Assembly (NCBI GenBank): GCA_036435485.1
Contig: CM071598.1
Coordinates: 102,112,501-102,176,500 of the forward strand
Direction of reading: 5' to 3'
From: Saposhnikovia divaricata
Lineage: Eukaryota > Streptophyta > Magnoliopsida > Apiales > Apiaceae
Length of the DNA: 64,000 nucleotides
The translations under genes and the position numbers were made by a program. Below the pieces are notes generated by a model. That model made no database searches and was not told the DNA's origin. It saw nothing but the letters and a program-made list of their open reading frames with translations. Position 1 is the stretch's first letter. Every line of letters begins with the position of its first letter. Below are positions 20,033 through 32,353 of the stretch, in pieces.

Positions 20033-21376
20033 ATGGATAATCAGCAACCAAATGGAAATCACGCAGGACATGCGAATAATAATCAGAACGCTGGGGAGCA
20101 GGGAAATATTAATATGATGCAGCAAATGCTAGAGCTGTTCCGACAGCAGACCGAAAACCTCACTCGTCAGCAGTAGCAGCCGCCAGTACCCCAGGTGGCG
20201 ACCTTTAAAACTTTTCAATCTGTTAAACCCCCAGAATTCCAAGGCTCAGCGAATCCAGTTGAGGCCCGAGCTTGGTTAAAAGAGATGGAGAAATCTCTTG
20301 CAGTGGTGAATGTAGAAGAGAATAAAAAGACCGAGTTCGTGAGTTACTTTTTGAAAGGAGAAGCGAACTACTGGTGGGAAGCCAGGAAGGCTTTGGAAGG
20401 AGAAGGAGTAACTACGTGGGAAAGATTCAAGGAGTTGTTTTTGGAAAAGTATTTTCCCCGCTATATGCAGAATCAGATGGAGATTAAATTTTTAGAATTA
20501 AAACAAGAAGGCAGTGCCACTGACTATGAAGCAAAGTTTACAAAATTAGCCAGGTTTGTTCCAGACTTGGTTGATACTGAAGAGAAGCGAGCAAGGAGAT
20601 TTCAGCAGGGTTTAAAGCCGTGGCTCCGAAGCCGGGTAGGCGCTTTTGAGTTGACCACCTATTCAGCTGTGGTCCAGAAGGCACTGATCATAGAAGGAGA
20701 GAGTGATAGCTCTCAGAAAGAAAGGAAGGTAAGAAGAGGAAATTCCATAGCCAATCAGGGAATTCGTTCCAAGGTAGAGTGCAAAGCAATTTTAGCTATG
20801 GACCAGCATTTCAGCCTAGAGGCAACGGAGGACCAGGGAATGGAACCCAGAATTTTGGGAATCAAGGGAATCGATTTCGGAATAGCAATCAACAGCAAGG
20901 AAGTCGGTTTTTGAGAAATAATCAACAACAAGGAGGTCGAATTCCAAACAATAATCAGCAACAAGGGATGCGACCACCACTGCCAGCATATGGAATATGT
21001 GGAAGGAACCATGGAGGTGCATGTAATCTGGCTAATATAGTATGTTTTCGGTGTGGCAAGAAAGGGCATTATGCCAATGGGTGCGATATGCCAGCAGCTA
21101 GAGGGATTGGTTGTCACAAATGTAGGAACAAAGGGCATCTTGCTAAAGATTGCAGAGTTAATTTAAATTCGAGAAACCAGAATAAAGCTACAGGGACAAA
21201 TAATGCGGGACAGTCAAGGGCCCGAGTTTTCAATATGACCATGTCAGATGTAGAGCAGAATTCTGATGTTATTACAGGTACATTTTCCGTAAACTCTACT
21301 AATGCCAAAGTACTTATTGATTCAGGAGCTTCTAAATCTTTTATTTCGAAAGAGTTTGCGGGTAAGCTAGAATGTG
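20033..21376 (+). pseudogene. gag: C gag and start of protease (broken)
   Basis: ATG at 20033 (MDNQQPNGNHAGH). A TAG at 20174-20176 replaces a Gln codon in a Gln-rich stretch. The gag domain follows (KPPEFQGSANPVEARAWL, GEANYWWEAR, TWERFKELFLEKYFP, RARRFQQGLK). A one-base deletion near 20760 shifts the frame. The new frame has an Asn/Gln-rich linker, two CCHC knuckles (CFRCGKKGHYANGC and CHKCRNKGHLAKDC) and the protease active site (LIDSGASKSFIS). Element B interrupts the protease after KLEC; the frame resumes at 38188. Normal role: capsid and RNA packaging. Confidence 0.92.
21372..21376. repeat. Target-site duplication of element B (left copy)
   Basis: ATGTG, repeated at 38183-38187 after the right LTR. 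Confidence 0.92.
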
Positions 21377-22842
21377 TGTTAGCACAAAATTACGCAAGCG
21401 CACGTAGTCACAAGTAATATAATTAAGGTTCGTTCCGCAGAGATCTGGTTAAGTTCAATCAGTAAATATGCCTATGCAACAATGTTTAGTTTTAATCCAC
21501 TGCTAAGACAAATAACAAGAATGAGGTTTTAATTATCTAAAATTAACTCGGAAGCAAATTATTAAACTAAGAATAATTAACTAATGAGAATTTAATATGA
21601 ATTACTTATATGAGATAAAACATGGAATCCTAATTTCATTATCTACTTCACTTAGAGTCGCAGCCTTTAATCAATACATGTGATGTGATTGATATCTGAT
21701 CGGATAACACGAAACAAGTAAAAGCTACCTCTCGGTATACTAATACCAAACTACGCATGCATCCACAAAAGAGATAGAAGATGGGTAGACACCAATTATG
21801 TTTAGACCCTATATCTCTATAGAATTTGAAAACATAAAGGTTTAAGCACAAGTTATCCACTTAGATCACATAGGGTAGCATAATATCTCTATTTACGCCA
21901 CAAATCATGATGTTAAAACATCAACCTATCCTATGCTAGCATGGCAAGTTCTAAATCTCAAGATCCACTCTCGTTTAGCAAGAGATTAACAAATTAGATG
22001 TTCGCGACGCATCTAAATACATGAAACACAACCATACAAGGATATCAAGAATTCATCACACATAAATCTTTAAAGCATATAAACTACTAAGCTACATAGA
22101 TAAATCCATTAGGATCCCATGACAACGATTAGTTCATAACTGAACCGTTCGTCACCATGGGATTAATTGAAAACATGATATTAAACAAGATATAAAATAA
22201 AGAAGTAATAATATTAATAAAAACAAGAGTTGAGAAAACAAATCTATTATCCAAAGTATACAAAAGTTGAAGTAGATCTAGATCTTGCTTGTCACCGAGC
22301 TTGAATCCTTCTCCACTCTTCTCTCTTGCAATTCTACGTTACAATAATAATAATCTGATACAAATTACAAGGTATGATGTGTTTATATAGGCACTACAAG
22401 TCTTGCCCAGCAAGAAAATACAAAACAGAATTATAATAGAATTTCTGCAAGATACGTTTCCTAATTTGATTATGTTTTGTAAGGAAAATTCGTGGCTGAC
22501 TTTTCTTCAGATTTTCTGGAACGTTCCCCACGTAATTGGACCTCTGGACTATCTTAGAATGAAAGGAAATCTCGTTATCTTCGCGTGGACTGCTTACGGG
22601 CCTAAAACGGACTTCTAGAACTCAAGATATGGCCAAAACAGTGGAAACTGTGCAACCCGTCTCGAAAATCCGAATTTTAATCAATTAATTCCCAAAAAAT
22701 TATAAAAGCATCCACTTTAGTCAACATTCTCGTAATCCTGCACAACTAAGCAAAACACATCAAATCTACAACAACTTGAGCCCAAGACAATCAATTTAAG
22801 CCGAAATTAAGCGATCCAAGTGGATATAAAATCCACTTATCA
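21377..22842 (-). repeat. 3' LTR of element B
   Basis: TG at 21377, CA at 22841-22842, 1466 bp. The outer part up to about 21640 differs strongly from the A LTR; the remainder is nearly the same. Contains TATA box (22382-22391), 65-bp block (about 22576-22640) and tip palindrome. Confidence 0.95.
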
Positions 22843-22853
22843 CACCCCCAAAC
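22843..22853 (-). other. Polypurine tract of B
   Basis: GTTTGGGGGTG on minus, adjacent to the LTR start. Confidence 0.85.
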
Positions 22854-24294
22854 TTAAACCGATGCTTGTCCTCAAGCATAAACAATTACAACTAACTAAC
22901 TAGCTAGTACCACTTCCGTAGGTGATCACGGTTGCATTTGGCATATGCAACAAGCCTTTTAAACCCCTAGGCAGCCCTAGTGGACGAGTAAGGTCTCGTG
23001 AGGGCCTATAGCGAATGTACCCACAAAATCCATTTAACCTAATGCAATGCAATGCATGAATGCAACTAGAATGAAAAATGCAACGATCCCCTTCAAACTA
23101 ACCAAAACCAACGAGCAAGCAAATATCTCAAAGAATGCAACTAAATCCAAATAGAGTTCGACCAAGTTCCCGTATACTAACAATACATGAACAGAAACGT
23201 GCGTGTGTGCAATGCTCATCAGAAATACTCCCAAAACTAGGTCAAAAATCATACATGCTTTTCGTCAAGACAATCACAGGTTTATAAATAGAATAGACCG
23301 TAGACACTTCATAACCTAGGAACACCTCCATCCTTATCCAAGGTAGACAGAAATTCATGCTTTTATTACTAAACAACTACGACACACAATATACAAACAT
23401 GCTTATTTAACCGTGCAATGGATGAGACCCCGAAAGGCTTATACAATAATACCCATGTAACGAGCGTTGGGTTAGTGGATCCCAGACTATAAAAGCCTTA
23501 GGTCACTAGGCACAAAGTCCCCGCGAACTTAATTGCTCGAGTATTAAAGAGCTCACCCTGGTTAATTTTGCATATAAACAATTGACATCATTTTTTTTTT
23601 CTTTTTTTTTTCTCTTTTTTTTCTTTCTGCTTTTTATTTTCTATGCAATCTGGAATGAGAATTCTCAATTCCAACCCTAGACTACTCATATAAATATGAG
23701 CCGGCTACTAGCCATTTGACGCCTAGCCATTATTGACAATTATTTACAATTTAAGCATGAAATCCCTGTTTTCCCCCAAACTTAGACTTAATTGTTCTAG
23801 GCCATCAAGGGAATAATGAAAATTCTAAATATAATCAAGTGATTAAATCTCAAAACATCCAAACAAACATGATCTCAACCTAGCTCAAAAGCACCCAATG
23901 AGACTGTGAAAAGATTTTGTTTCTGAAGCATGCAAGTCAATTTCATAGCAACTATAAATCAACCCTCTACTCATCATTATCACACTCAATTAGACACCTA
24001 CCTACCAATCAGAATTAGCTCGTCTTAAGGGATCATGAAATATGCATGATATGCAAATGCAACTAGAATGAACTCACATGGTATACATAAATAAAAACAG
24101 AATGTCCTACATGAAACAAACGTAGATAATACGAACATAACATGAATGAATTACTACTAAGCATGCAACACATGATATCCTACATGAACACATATATACA
24201 ACAACAACTACTAATCCCTCAAACCACCCCCAAACTTAAAATATTCAATGTCCGCATTGAATGGAAGTAAATACGAGGGATAGCAAAAACATAC
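22854..24294 (-). other. B 3' noncoding region
   Basis: No gene. Close to A 2451-3840. Contains the two-hairpin module (22958-23030), a T-rich tract (23588-23640) and small hairpins (23648-23730: GAGAATTCTC palindrome, CTCATA-TAAA-TATGAG, GGCTA-C-TAGCC). Confidence 0.75.
22958..23030 (-). other. B copy of the two-hairpin module
   Basis: Same stems as A (CTAGG-CAGC-CCTAG and ACGAG-TAAGGT-CTCGT) and same tail. Confidence 0.7.
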
Positions 24295-25371
24295 CTACTC
24301 GTCCTCATCCTCGGATGAATCAGTATCTGGCGGTGGATAAGGTGTACGAGCTCCATAGACAGGCCACCGGGCCTGAATACCCGCATCTCTCAAAGCTATA
24401 GCCATATCCTCAGCATACTTCCGGTTACTAGCATGAATAGCATCCATCCGCCTGTACAAACGTCTAAAGTGAGCATCTAAAACTCTTGCAACTCTCTTAG
24501 CACGTGGCGGAGCGCCCGCTCCCTGACCACTAGAATCAGCACCACTAACATCATACCCAAGCCCCCTAGGATGTGGGATTCCGCCTTGCCATTCCGGCAT
24601 TCGATCAATAGACACATCAACAATGGACGGCAAAGGTGACTGCAACTCCTCATCCGCACCCCAGGTAACGCCACTAACCATACACAACCCAACTATGATA
24701 GAAGCATGGGGCATCGATGACAGTGCACTAGACTTTAAACACCTGCGAATATTCTGCTGAACAATGTGGGCGACATCAATGTATTTTCCCTTTAGAATGC
24801 CCCAAAGAATAATCGCTCTATCAGCTGTGACCTCACCCGTATGAGAAGTAGGCATAATATTGGCACAAAGAAATAGATACCATGCTCGTGCAAACTTATT
24901 CATAGCAGAAGACAGAAAAGAAAGAGGCTCATTAGTTCCCAATTTATACTTCCAACTTGTACCGGGAACACAAAGTTCACGAACAATCGCCTCCATATCC
25001 ACATCATCACTAGTCTTCAGCGCCCAATTTTCATCCCCCACAAGCTTAGGTGGTTGTCCCAAAATTGGACGAATAGCATCTGATCTGTAATCCACCCGTT
25101 GACCACGAACCATACACACACCATTCTGCTCATCTTTAGCATTAGCATAGAACTCCCTAACCAAATTCACCGGAACCGGAGTAGGTGCCTTACAAATCTC
25201 TCCCCAACGTAACTCACTAATCACCTCAACCAACCCATAATGACGAGATGGCAAAAACCCCCTTTCCTTCACCACCGGCTTTGACAACAACCGATTATAC
25301 TCTACCTCCACCTCCGGAGAAGAAAATCTCTCCACCCTACTAGAACTACCCCTCATTCGTTTAGGAGCCAT
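24295..25371 (-). CDS. B ORF3 (plant-transposon-type protein in env-like position), 358 aa
   Basis: ATG at 25371 starts MAPKRMRGSSSRVERF; the frame is intact to a stop at 24295. Start of the conserved part: EYNRLLSKPVVKERGFLP and FYANAK. Mid-protein it has several short conserved-looking hydrophobic segments (RAWYLFLCANIMPTSHTGEV, IILWGILKGKYIDVA). The C-terminus has a helical stretch (RRLYRRMDAIHASNRKYAED) and an acidic end. It resembles the family annotated in plants as putative plant transposon protein, common as the third ORF of Athila-like elements, where some relatives have env-like genes. No transmembrane segment or signal peptide lies after the ATG. The upstream in-phase codons are hydrophobic but lack an ATG. 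Function unknown. Confidence 0.75.
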   Translation of the reverse strand: MAPKRMRGSSSRVERFSSPEVEVEYNRLLSKPVVKERGFLPSRHYGLVEVISELRWGEICKAPTPVPVNLVREFYANAKDEQNGVCMVRGQRVDYRSDAIRPILGQPPKLVGDENWALKTSDDVDMEAIVRELCVPGTSWKYKLGTNEPLSFLSSAMNKFARAWYLFLCANIMPTSHTGEVTADRAIILWGILKGKYIDVAHIVQQNIRRCLKSSALSSMPHASIIVGLCMVSGVTWGADEELQSPLPSIVDVSIDRMPEWQGGIPHPRGLGYDVSGADSSGQGAGAPPRAKRVARVLDAHFRRLYRRMDAIHASNRKYAEDMAIALRDAGIQARWPVYGARTPYPPPDTDSSEDEDE

Positions 25372-26001
25372 AATAACCAAAACCCCACTCAACAATAGCA
25401 CCACCAACAACCACCAAGAAATATCCCACCAAAAACCACCAAGAAAAATCACACCACAAATACCCAAGTAACAAGAATAATACAAAAACCCCAATTGACA
25501 AGAACACAAATTCGTAATAAAATAAAATAGAGAAGAGAAATCCCACTACGAATCAAAGAGGTGAACTTGTACTAATTTTCCCCCAAACTTGAATTTTTAA
25601 GAGATGTAGAGGAAGAAGATAATGAATTGGGTGTGTATGTATGGGTATATATAGGCATGGAGTGATAGGATGAATATAAGAATTTGAATGTGAAAAGGAA
25701 AAATTTTTGGTAGAATTTGGAATTTGATGTAGGATAGAAATAGGATTTAAAAATTTAGGAAAAAGAATTTGAATTGAGATAGGAAAAGAATTGGGTTTAG
25801 AATTGGGTTTGGAATTGGGTTTGGAATTGAAATTGGTTTAGGATTGATTAAGAGATGATGTTATAAAAAGTGAGGAAGAAGAAAGATTTTTGGGGAGATA
25901 ATAAATTTTTTTTTTTTTAAAAAGGTACAACAGCCAACAGGGAATTACAAAAAAAAAATCGAACAAAACTGTTCTGCACAAAAGGCAATCTGCGCGCAGG
26001 A
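25372..26001 (-). other. B spacer between pol and ORF3
   Basis: AT-rich, no gene with an ATG. The last 170 bp before ORF3 are open in phase with it and would be very Trp/Leu/Val-rich if translated. Confidence 0.55.
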
Positions 26002-26014
26002 AGGGCAGACTGCG

Positions 26015-26119
26015 CCCAATGCAGTAATGCAGGCGCAGCCTGCGTCACGCAGGCGCAGTCTGCGTGTCTTACAGAAACGCAGGCGCAACCTGCGTTACGC
26101 AGGTGCAGCCTGCGTTACA
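26015..26119 (-). repeat. Cluster of GC-rich palindromes
   Basis: Four to five units near GCAGGCGCAGCCTGC with varying but matching flanks (CACGCAG/CTGCGTG, AACGCAGG/CCTGCGTT). Poly-T follows at about 26123-26143. Same position as 4491-4590 in A. Confidence 0.8.
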
Positions 26120-26201
26120 CCTATTTTTTTTTTTTTTTTTTTTTCACACTCACAACACTCATTTTTTTTTTCTTTTTTTTCACACAACAACTAATTCCTC
26201 A

Positions 26202-26251
26202 CTTGGGTTGCCTCCCAAGAAGCGCTCGTTTAATGTCATTAGCTTGACATT
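26202..26251 (-). other. Paired hairpins just after the B pol stop codon
   Basis: CTTGGG-TTGCCT-CCCAAG (26202-26219) and AATGTCA-TTAGCT-TGACATT (26232-26251). Begins 11 nt after the stop at 26263 in sense. Stem differences from A are compensated. Confidence 0.8.
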
Positions 26252-26262
26252 CTTCCGAAAAA

Positions 26263-29200
26263 TCACGAACAAGATAAAACTGCGGCAACCTTCTCGCGGT
26301 TGACCATTCCTCCATAATACGGCTTAAGTCTCTGTCCATTTACCTTGAAAACATCATCAATAGAACCCCTAAATATCTCCACTGCCCCATGTGGAAACAC
26401 GGTTTTGACTGTAAACGGACCCGACCACTTTGATTTGAGCTTACCCGGAAAAAGTTTAAGGCGAGAATTATAAAGCAAAACCTGTTGGCCTGGCACAAAC
26501 GACTTATGTACCAACTTCCTATCATGCCACCTCTTCACTTTCTCCTTGTACATCTTAGCATTCTCATAAGCCTGCTCACGAAATTCCTCGAGCTCATTTA
26601 ACTGAAGTAGACGTTTCTCATCCGCAGCTGAAATATCTAAGTTTAACTTCTTCAACGCCCAATAGGCCTTGTGCTCTAACTCTGCCGGCAAATGACAAGC
26701 CTTCCCATAAACTAACTGAAACGGAGACATACCTAGGGGTGTCTTGTAAGCAGTTCTATACGCCCAAACCGCTTCGTCTAACTTCAAAGACCAATCCTTC
26801 CTTGATGGATTTACCACTTTCTCGAGAATTCTCTTGATCTCGCGATTCGAAACCTCTGCTTGACCATTAGTTTGAGGATGATAAGCTGTGGCAACACGAT
26901 GAGTCACATTATACCTTGCCATCATAGCAGTAAATTGACGATTACAGAAGTGTGTCCCCTCATCACTGATTATAGCTCTTGGAGTTCCAAAACGCGTGAA
27001 AATCTGCTTGTGAAGAAAATTCAGCACCACCTTAGCATCATTGGTCGGTAAAGCCTTCACCTCGACCCATTTAGACACGTAATCCACTGCTAAAAGAATG
27101 TACTGATTATTGCAAGACGAAACAAACGGACCCATGAAATCAATTCCCCACACATCAAAAATCTCAACTTCAAGGATCGTACTAAGAGGCATCTCGTTCC
27201 TCCTGGAAATATTACCAACCCTTTGACATCGATCACAACTCATCACGAACCTATGAGAATCTTTAAACAGAGTTGGCCAATAGAATCCCGCTTGAAGTAC
27301 TTTCTGAGCTGTTTTATCACCACCGTAATGGCCTTCATATGTGGTAGAATGACAATCATGCAAAATACCTTCCGTTTCACTATACGGAATGCACCTCCTC
27401 AAAATCTGATCCACACCAAGCTTAAACAAGAATGGCTCGTCCCAACGGTACCACTTCACATCATGCAGAAACTTCTTCTTTTGAGCATAAGAAAATTCCG
27501 GAGGAATAACGTTGCTCACCAAATAGTTCACATAATCTGCAAACCATGGCTCTTCACCTTGCACTCCAAAAAGCTGCTCATCTGGAAAAGATTCATTAAT
27601 AAGAGCTTTGTTATGCGAATCCTTACCGTGGTCCTCTAAGCGTGAGAGATGATCCGCTACTTGATTTTCCGTGCCTTTCCTATCCTTGATTTCCACATCG
27701 AATTCTTGCAAAAGAAGCACCCAACGAATCAATCTAGGCTTTGAATCCTTCTTCGACATGAGATATCGAATCGCAGCATGATCCGTATACACAATCACCT
27801 TCGTACCAAGCAAATAAGACCTGAATTTCTCGAAACCATAGACAACTGCTAGCAACTCCTTCTCCGTAGTAGTGTAGTTCAGCTGTGCATCATTGAGGGT
27901 TTTACTAGCATAGTAAACCACATGAAAAATTCTATCCTTCCTTTGACCAAGCACAGCTCCAACAGCATAGTCACTAGCATCACACATCAGTTCGAACGGT
28001 TCTTCCCAATTAGGTGCGGTAATGACTAGTGTAGTAGTCAACTTCTTCTTCAAGAGCTCAAAAGCTGTAAGACACTCATCATCAAACTTGAAAGGAACAT
28101 CCTTCTCCAAGAGATTACACAAGGGTTTAGAAATTTTTGAGAAGTCTTTGATGAATCGCCGATAGAAACCCGCATGACCAAGAAAACTGCGAATTCCTTT
28201 AACAGAGATAGGTGGAGGAAGATTTTCGATTGTTTCCACCTTAGCCCTATCCACCTCAAGTCCTCTACCAGATACCTTGTGCCCAAGAATAATTCCCTCT
28301 CGCACCATGAAGTGACACTTCTCCCAATTAAGCACCAGGTTAGTCTCCACACAACGTTTCAAAACCAAGCCAAGATTATGCAAGCACTCGTCATATGAAG
28401 TACCAAAAACTGAGAAGTCATCCATAAAAACCTCCACATTCGAGCCAATCATGTCTGAGAAAATAGCCATCATGCACCTTTGAAAAGTGGCGGGAGCACC
28501 ACAAAGTCCGAAAGAAACCCGTCGGAAAGCAAAGGTACCAAAGGGACATGTGAATGTGGTCTTCTCTTGATCTTCCGGAGCAATGCAAATCTGATTGTAG
28601 CCTGAATATCCATCAAGGAGGCAATAGTACTCGTGTCCCGCCAACCTGTCTAGCATCTGATCAATGAATGGCAGAGGAAAGTGATCTTTTCTCGTGGCTT
28701 TGTTTAGCTTCCTATAGTCCATGCAAACTCTCCACCCCGTGACTGTTCGAGTAGGGATGAGCTCATTCTTTTCATTAGCAACAACTGTCATGCCTCCTTT
28801 CTTTGGCACACATTGAACCGGGCTCACTCAAGAACTGTCTGAGATAGGATAGATAATACCCGCATCAAGCCACTTTAGAATTTCCTTCTTCACCACCTCT
28901 TTCATAATCGGATTAAGTCTCCGTTGATGCTCAACAGTAGGCTTAGCTCCCTCCTCTAGCAGAATTTTGTGCATGCAATAAGAAGGGCTGATTCCCTTGA
29001 TATCTGCTATAGTCCAACCAATTGCTGACTTGAACTCCCTCAAAATTCGAAAAAGCTTTTCTTCCGCACTGGCTGACAAGTTAGAGGCAATAATAACAGG
29101 TAATGTAGATGCATCCCCAAGAAAAACATACCTCAAATGTTCCGGAAGTGGTTTGAGTTCAAGTGTAGGAGCTTCCTCAATAGATGGTTTCAGGCGCCCC

Positions 29201-30411
29201 TCCGAATTTTTAAGTTCTCCTAACCCAAGAGATTCAAAAGGCAAATCAAATCTCCTTTTCCAAGGGGCTGAATTTAGCTGCTGCAATTGCTCGGCTATTT
29301 CCTCGTCTTCAAAATCAGAGTCTCCAACTAAAACTTTTTCCAAAGAATCTGACTTAAGTAACTGCTCCATTTCCATGGTAACTGCAGAATCAACCCAATC
29401 CACCTTCAAACATTCTTCTTCATCTGAGGGAAGTTTCATTGCATTAAAAACATTGAAAGTGACATTCTGGTCTTGCACCCTCATGGTGAGCTCCCCTTTC
29501 TGCACATCAATCAAAGTCTTTCCCGTAGCCAAGAATGGTCTTCCCAAGATTATGGGAATCTTCTTATCTTCCTCGAAATCCAAGATAACAAAATCAGCAG
29601 GAAATATGAGTTTGTCAACTTTCACCAACACATCCTCCACTATGCCTCTAGGATATGTAACTGAACGATCAGCCAACTGCAAAGAGATGTTGGTAGGCTT
29701 TGGTTCCGGTAGACCAAGTTGCATATAGACTGACAAGGGCATGAGATTGATGCTAGCTCCCAAGTCACACAAGCACTTCGCAAAAGACAAATTACCAATA
29801 GTGCATGGAATAGTAAAGCTACCAGGATCCTTTAGTTTTGGAGGCAATTTCTGTTGCAGCACAGCACTGCATTCTTCCGTTAGAGCAACGGTCTCTAATT
29901 CCTCAAGCTTCAACTTACGAGAAAGAATCCCCTTCATGAACTTGGCATAGCTCGGCATCTGTTCAAGAGCTTCGGCAAAGGGAATGTTAATCTGCAACTT
30001 CTTGAACACCTCTAAGAACTTAGCAAACTTCTTGTCCAACTGCTGCTTCTGGAGTCTTCTAGGATAAGGAGGAGGAGGATAGATCTGAGTGTTCTTTGTA
30101 GACTGCTCCACAGACTTTTTAACAGGTTCCTTGCTCTTCTCTACTTCATCACCTTGCTGATCAGCCATCAAATCAGGTTGAGTAATTTTGGGCACTACAG
30201 ATTTTTCACCCTGCTGATTCTGAATATCTTCATCTTCTTCTACTGCTGATTTAGGGCCTGCTATAACTTTTCCTGATCTCAAAGTCACAGCCTTCACCTG
30301 TTCCTTGCTATCTCTCCTACCTGGATTTGCTTCCGTATCACTAGGGAGAGTTCCTTGAGGCCTACTAAGTAAGGCACTTGCAATCTGTCCTATCTGAGTT
30401 TCCAAGAGTTT
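26263..30411 (-). pseudogene. pol: B pol: protease, RT, RNase H, integrase (one internal stop)
   Basis: In phase with gag. Domains in order: linker with TLRSGK; aspartic protease (CDLGASINLMPLSV, PIILGRPFLATG); RT, with CMDYRKLNKATRKDHFPLPF and the catalytic box VFMDDFSVF; RNase H (CDASDYAVGAVLG, TEKELLAVVYGFEKFRSYL, YTDHAA); zinc-binding region (HYGGDKT...CDRCQ); integrase with ISDEGTHF and AYHPQTNGQAEVSNREIKR carrying the last two acidic residues; and a C-terminal GPFTV region. A TGA at 28828-28830 lies where relatives have Trp, just before SPVQCVPKKGG in RT. Otherwise the frame is intact to 26263. No chromodomain. Role: copying and integrating the element. Confidence 0.93.
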
Positions 30412-31662
30412 CTAACCAGCTTGTAGGTTCTTTAACGCTAACCACACATCATCTGATTTTTCATTAGAAGATTGCCCCGCATGAGCCTGGGGCTGTTGCT
30501 GCTGAAATCCAGGAGGCTGATATGATTGCTTCGGAGCATACTGCTGCTGGTAACCTTGATTGAATGGCCTTGCTTGCTGACCCTGAAACTGCTGATAGGG
30601 CTGAGGTTGTTGAGCACCTTGGTTGTTACTCCAGCTGAAGTTAGGATGATTCCTGTTGTTTGGATGATAGGTGGCTGGTACTGGTGCAGCAGGTCTCTGA
30701 AAATTACTTACGAACTGTGCTGATTCAGAAGAGATAGCACACTGATTCGTTTCATGTGCGCCCGCACATAGCTCACAAACACTAGCAACCTGCTGAACTC
30801 CATAATTAGCAAGAAAATCCACCTTCATCGAAAGAGCCTTCAACTGAGCTGCAATAGCTGAAGCTGTGTCAACTTCAAGAACACCTGCTACCTTACCTTG
30901 AGAAAGCCTCTGTGTTGGATTCTGATATTCGTTAGCAGCCATCATCTCAATAAGATCATAAGCTTCCTCATAGCTCTTCGCCCACAGAGCTCCACCAGAT
31001 GCTGCATCTAGCAAAGGCCTAGACTGTGCTCCCAACCCATTGTAGAAACCATTAATGACCATCCAATCAGGCATGCCATGATGAGGGCACCTTCGTAGCA
31101 TCTCCTTATAACGTTCCCAAGCCTCACACAAAGATTCGCCAGATTGCTGTTGAAATTGAGTTAACTGGTTCCTTATTGCTGCAGTTTTCGCCATAGGGAA
31201 GAATTTAGTAAGAAACTTCTGAGCAAGATCATCCCATGTAGTAATGGAACCAGCTGGTAGAGAATGTAACCAGCCCTTAGCCTTATCCCTTAAGGAGAAT
31301 GGGAAAAGCCTCAACTTGATAGCATCATCCGACACACCATTAAATTTGAAAGTGTCGCAGATCTCGATAAAGTCCCTGATGTGCATATTAGGATCCTCTG
31401 TCGAAGCCCCCCCAAACTGAACCGAATTCTGCACCATCTGAATTGTGCTCGGCTTGATCTCAAAGTTATTCGCTGCAATAGCTGGCCTGACAATACTAGA
31501 TTGTATGTCAGTAATCTTCGGCTGCGAATAGTCCTTCAAAGCCTTAACTGCTGCTGGTAAATCTGCCATCTCTACAGTAGTTTCAAGTTCCTCTTTCTGA
31601 TTATCTACTACAAGACCGTCTTCTGCCAGTTTTTCCTTACGAGCCTGCAAACGTGTTCGCAT
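30412..31662 (-). CDS. gag: B gag (Athila-type capsid protein), 416 aa
   Basis: ATG at 31662 (MRTRLQARKEKL). Nearly the same as A gag: gag domain with WLHSLPAGSITTWDDLAQ and QQQSGESLCEAWERY, partial zinc knuckle CELCAGAHETNQC, Gln/Pro-rich C-terminal third. It has a short change before the end (SDDVWLALKNL versus DDMRMMLKNL in A). Stops at TAG 30412-30414, where A has a Gln codon; the frame continues unbroken into protease. The stop removes the coiled-coil-like end that A retains. Confidence 0.9.
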   Translation of the reverse strand: MRTRLQARKEKLAEDGLVVDNQKEELETTVEMADLPAAVKALKDYSQPKITDIQSSIVRPAIAANNFEIKPSTIQMVQNSVQFGGASTEDPNMHIRDFIEICDTFKFNGVSDDAIKLRLFPFSLRDKAKGWLHSLPAGSITTWDDLAQKFLTKFFPMAKTAAIRNQLTQFQQQSGESLCEAWERYKEMLRRCPHHGMPDWMVINGFYNGLGAQSRPLLDAASGGALWAKSYEEAYDLIEMMAANEYQNPTQRLSQGKVAGVLEVDTASAIAAQLKALSMKVDFLANYGVQQVASVCELCAGAHETNQCAISSESAQFVSNFQRPAAPVPATYHPNNRNHPNFSWSNNQGAQQPQPYQQFQGQQARPFNQGYQQQYAPKQSYQPPGFQQQQPQAHAGQSSNEKSDDVWLALKNLQAG

Positions 31663-31774
31663 ACACGTTCAAGTACCTGAAAACACCACGAAACAAACAA
31701 CTAAGTAAGAAATCCGAGTCAGTGAACGCTAACGACCACTGATAACAAGCACATAAACTAAACAAAACACCGAT
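31663..31774 (-). other. B 5' leader
   Basis: Untranslated leader between PBS and gag ATG, almost identical to that of A. Confidence 0.5.
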
Positions 31775-31794
31775 GATCCCCGGCAGCGGCGCCA
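31775..31794 (-). other. Primer-binding site of B (tRNA-Asp)
   Basis: TGGCGCCGCTGCCGGGGATC on minus, 6 nt from the LTR; same as in A. Confidence 0.85.
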
Positions 31795-32353
31795 AAAACT
31801 TGTTAGCACAAAATTACGCAAGCGCACGTAGTCACAAGTAATATAATTAAGGTTCGTTCCGCAGAGATCTGGTTAAGTTCAATCAGTAAATATGCCTATG
31901 CAACAATGTTTAGTTTTAATCCACTGCTAAGACAAATAACAAGAATGAGGTTTTAATTATCTAAAATTAACTCGGAAGCAAATTATTAAACTAAGAATAA
32001 TTAACTAATGAGAATTTAATATGAATTACTTATATGAGATAAAACATGGAATCCTAATTTCATTATCTACTTCACTTAGAGTCGCAGCCTTTAATCAATA
32101 CATGTGATGTGATTGATATCTGATCGGATAACACGAAACAAGTAAAAGCTACCTCTCGGTATACTAATACCAAACTACGCATGCATCCACAAAAGAGATA
32201 GAAGATGGGTAGACACCAATTATGTTTAGACCCTATATCTCTATAGAATTTGAAAACATAAAGGTTTAAGCACAAGTTATCCACTTAGATCACATAGGGT
32301 AGCATAATATCTCTATTTACGCCACAAATCATGATGTTAAAACATCAACCTAT

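Noticed and set aside
28997..29728. 243-codon plus frame opposite B pol
   Set aside because: Antisense shadow of the protease/RT gene.
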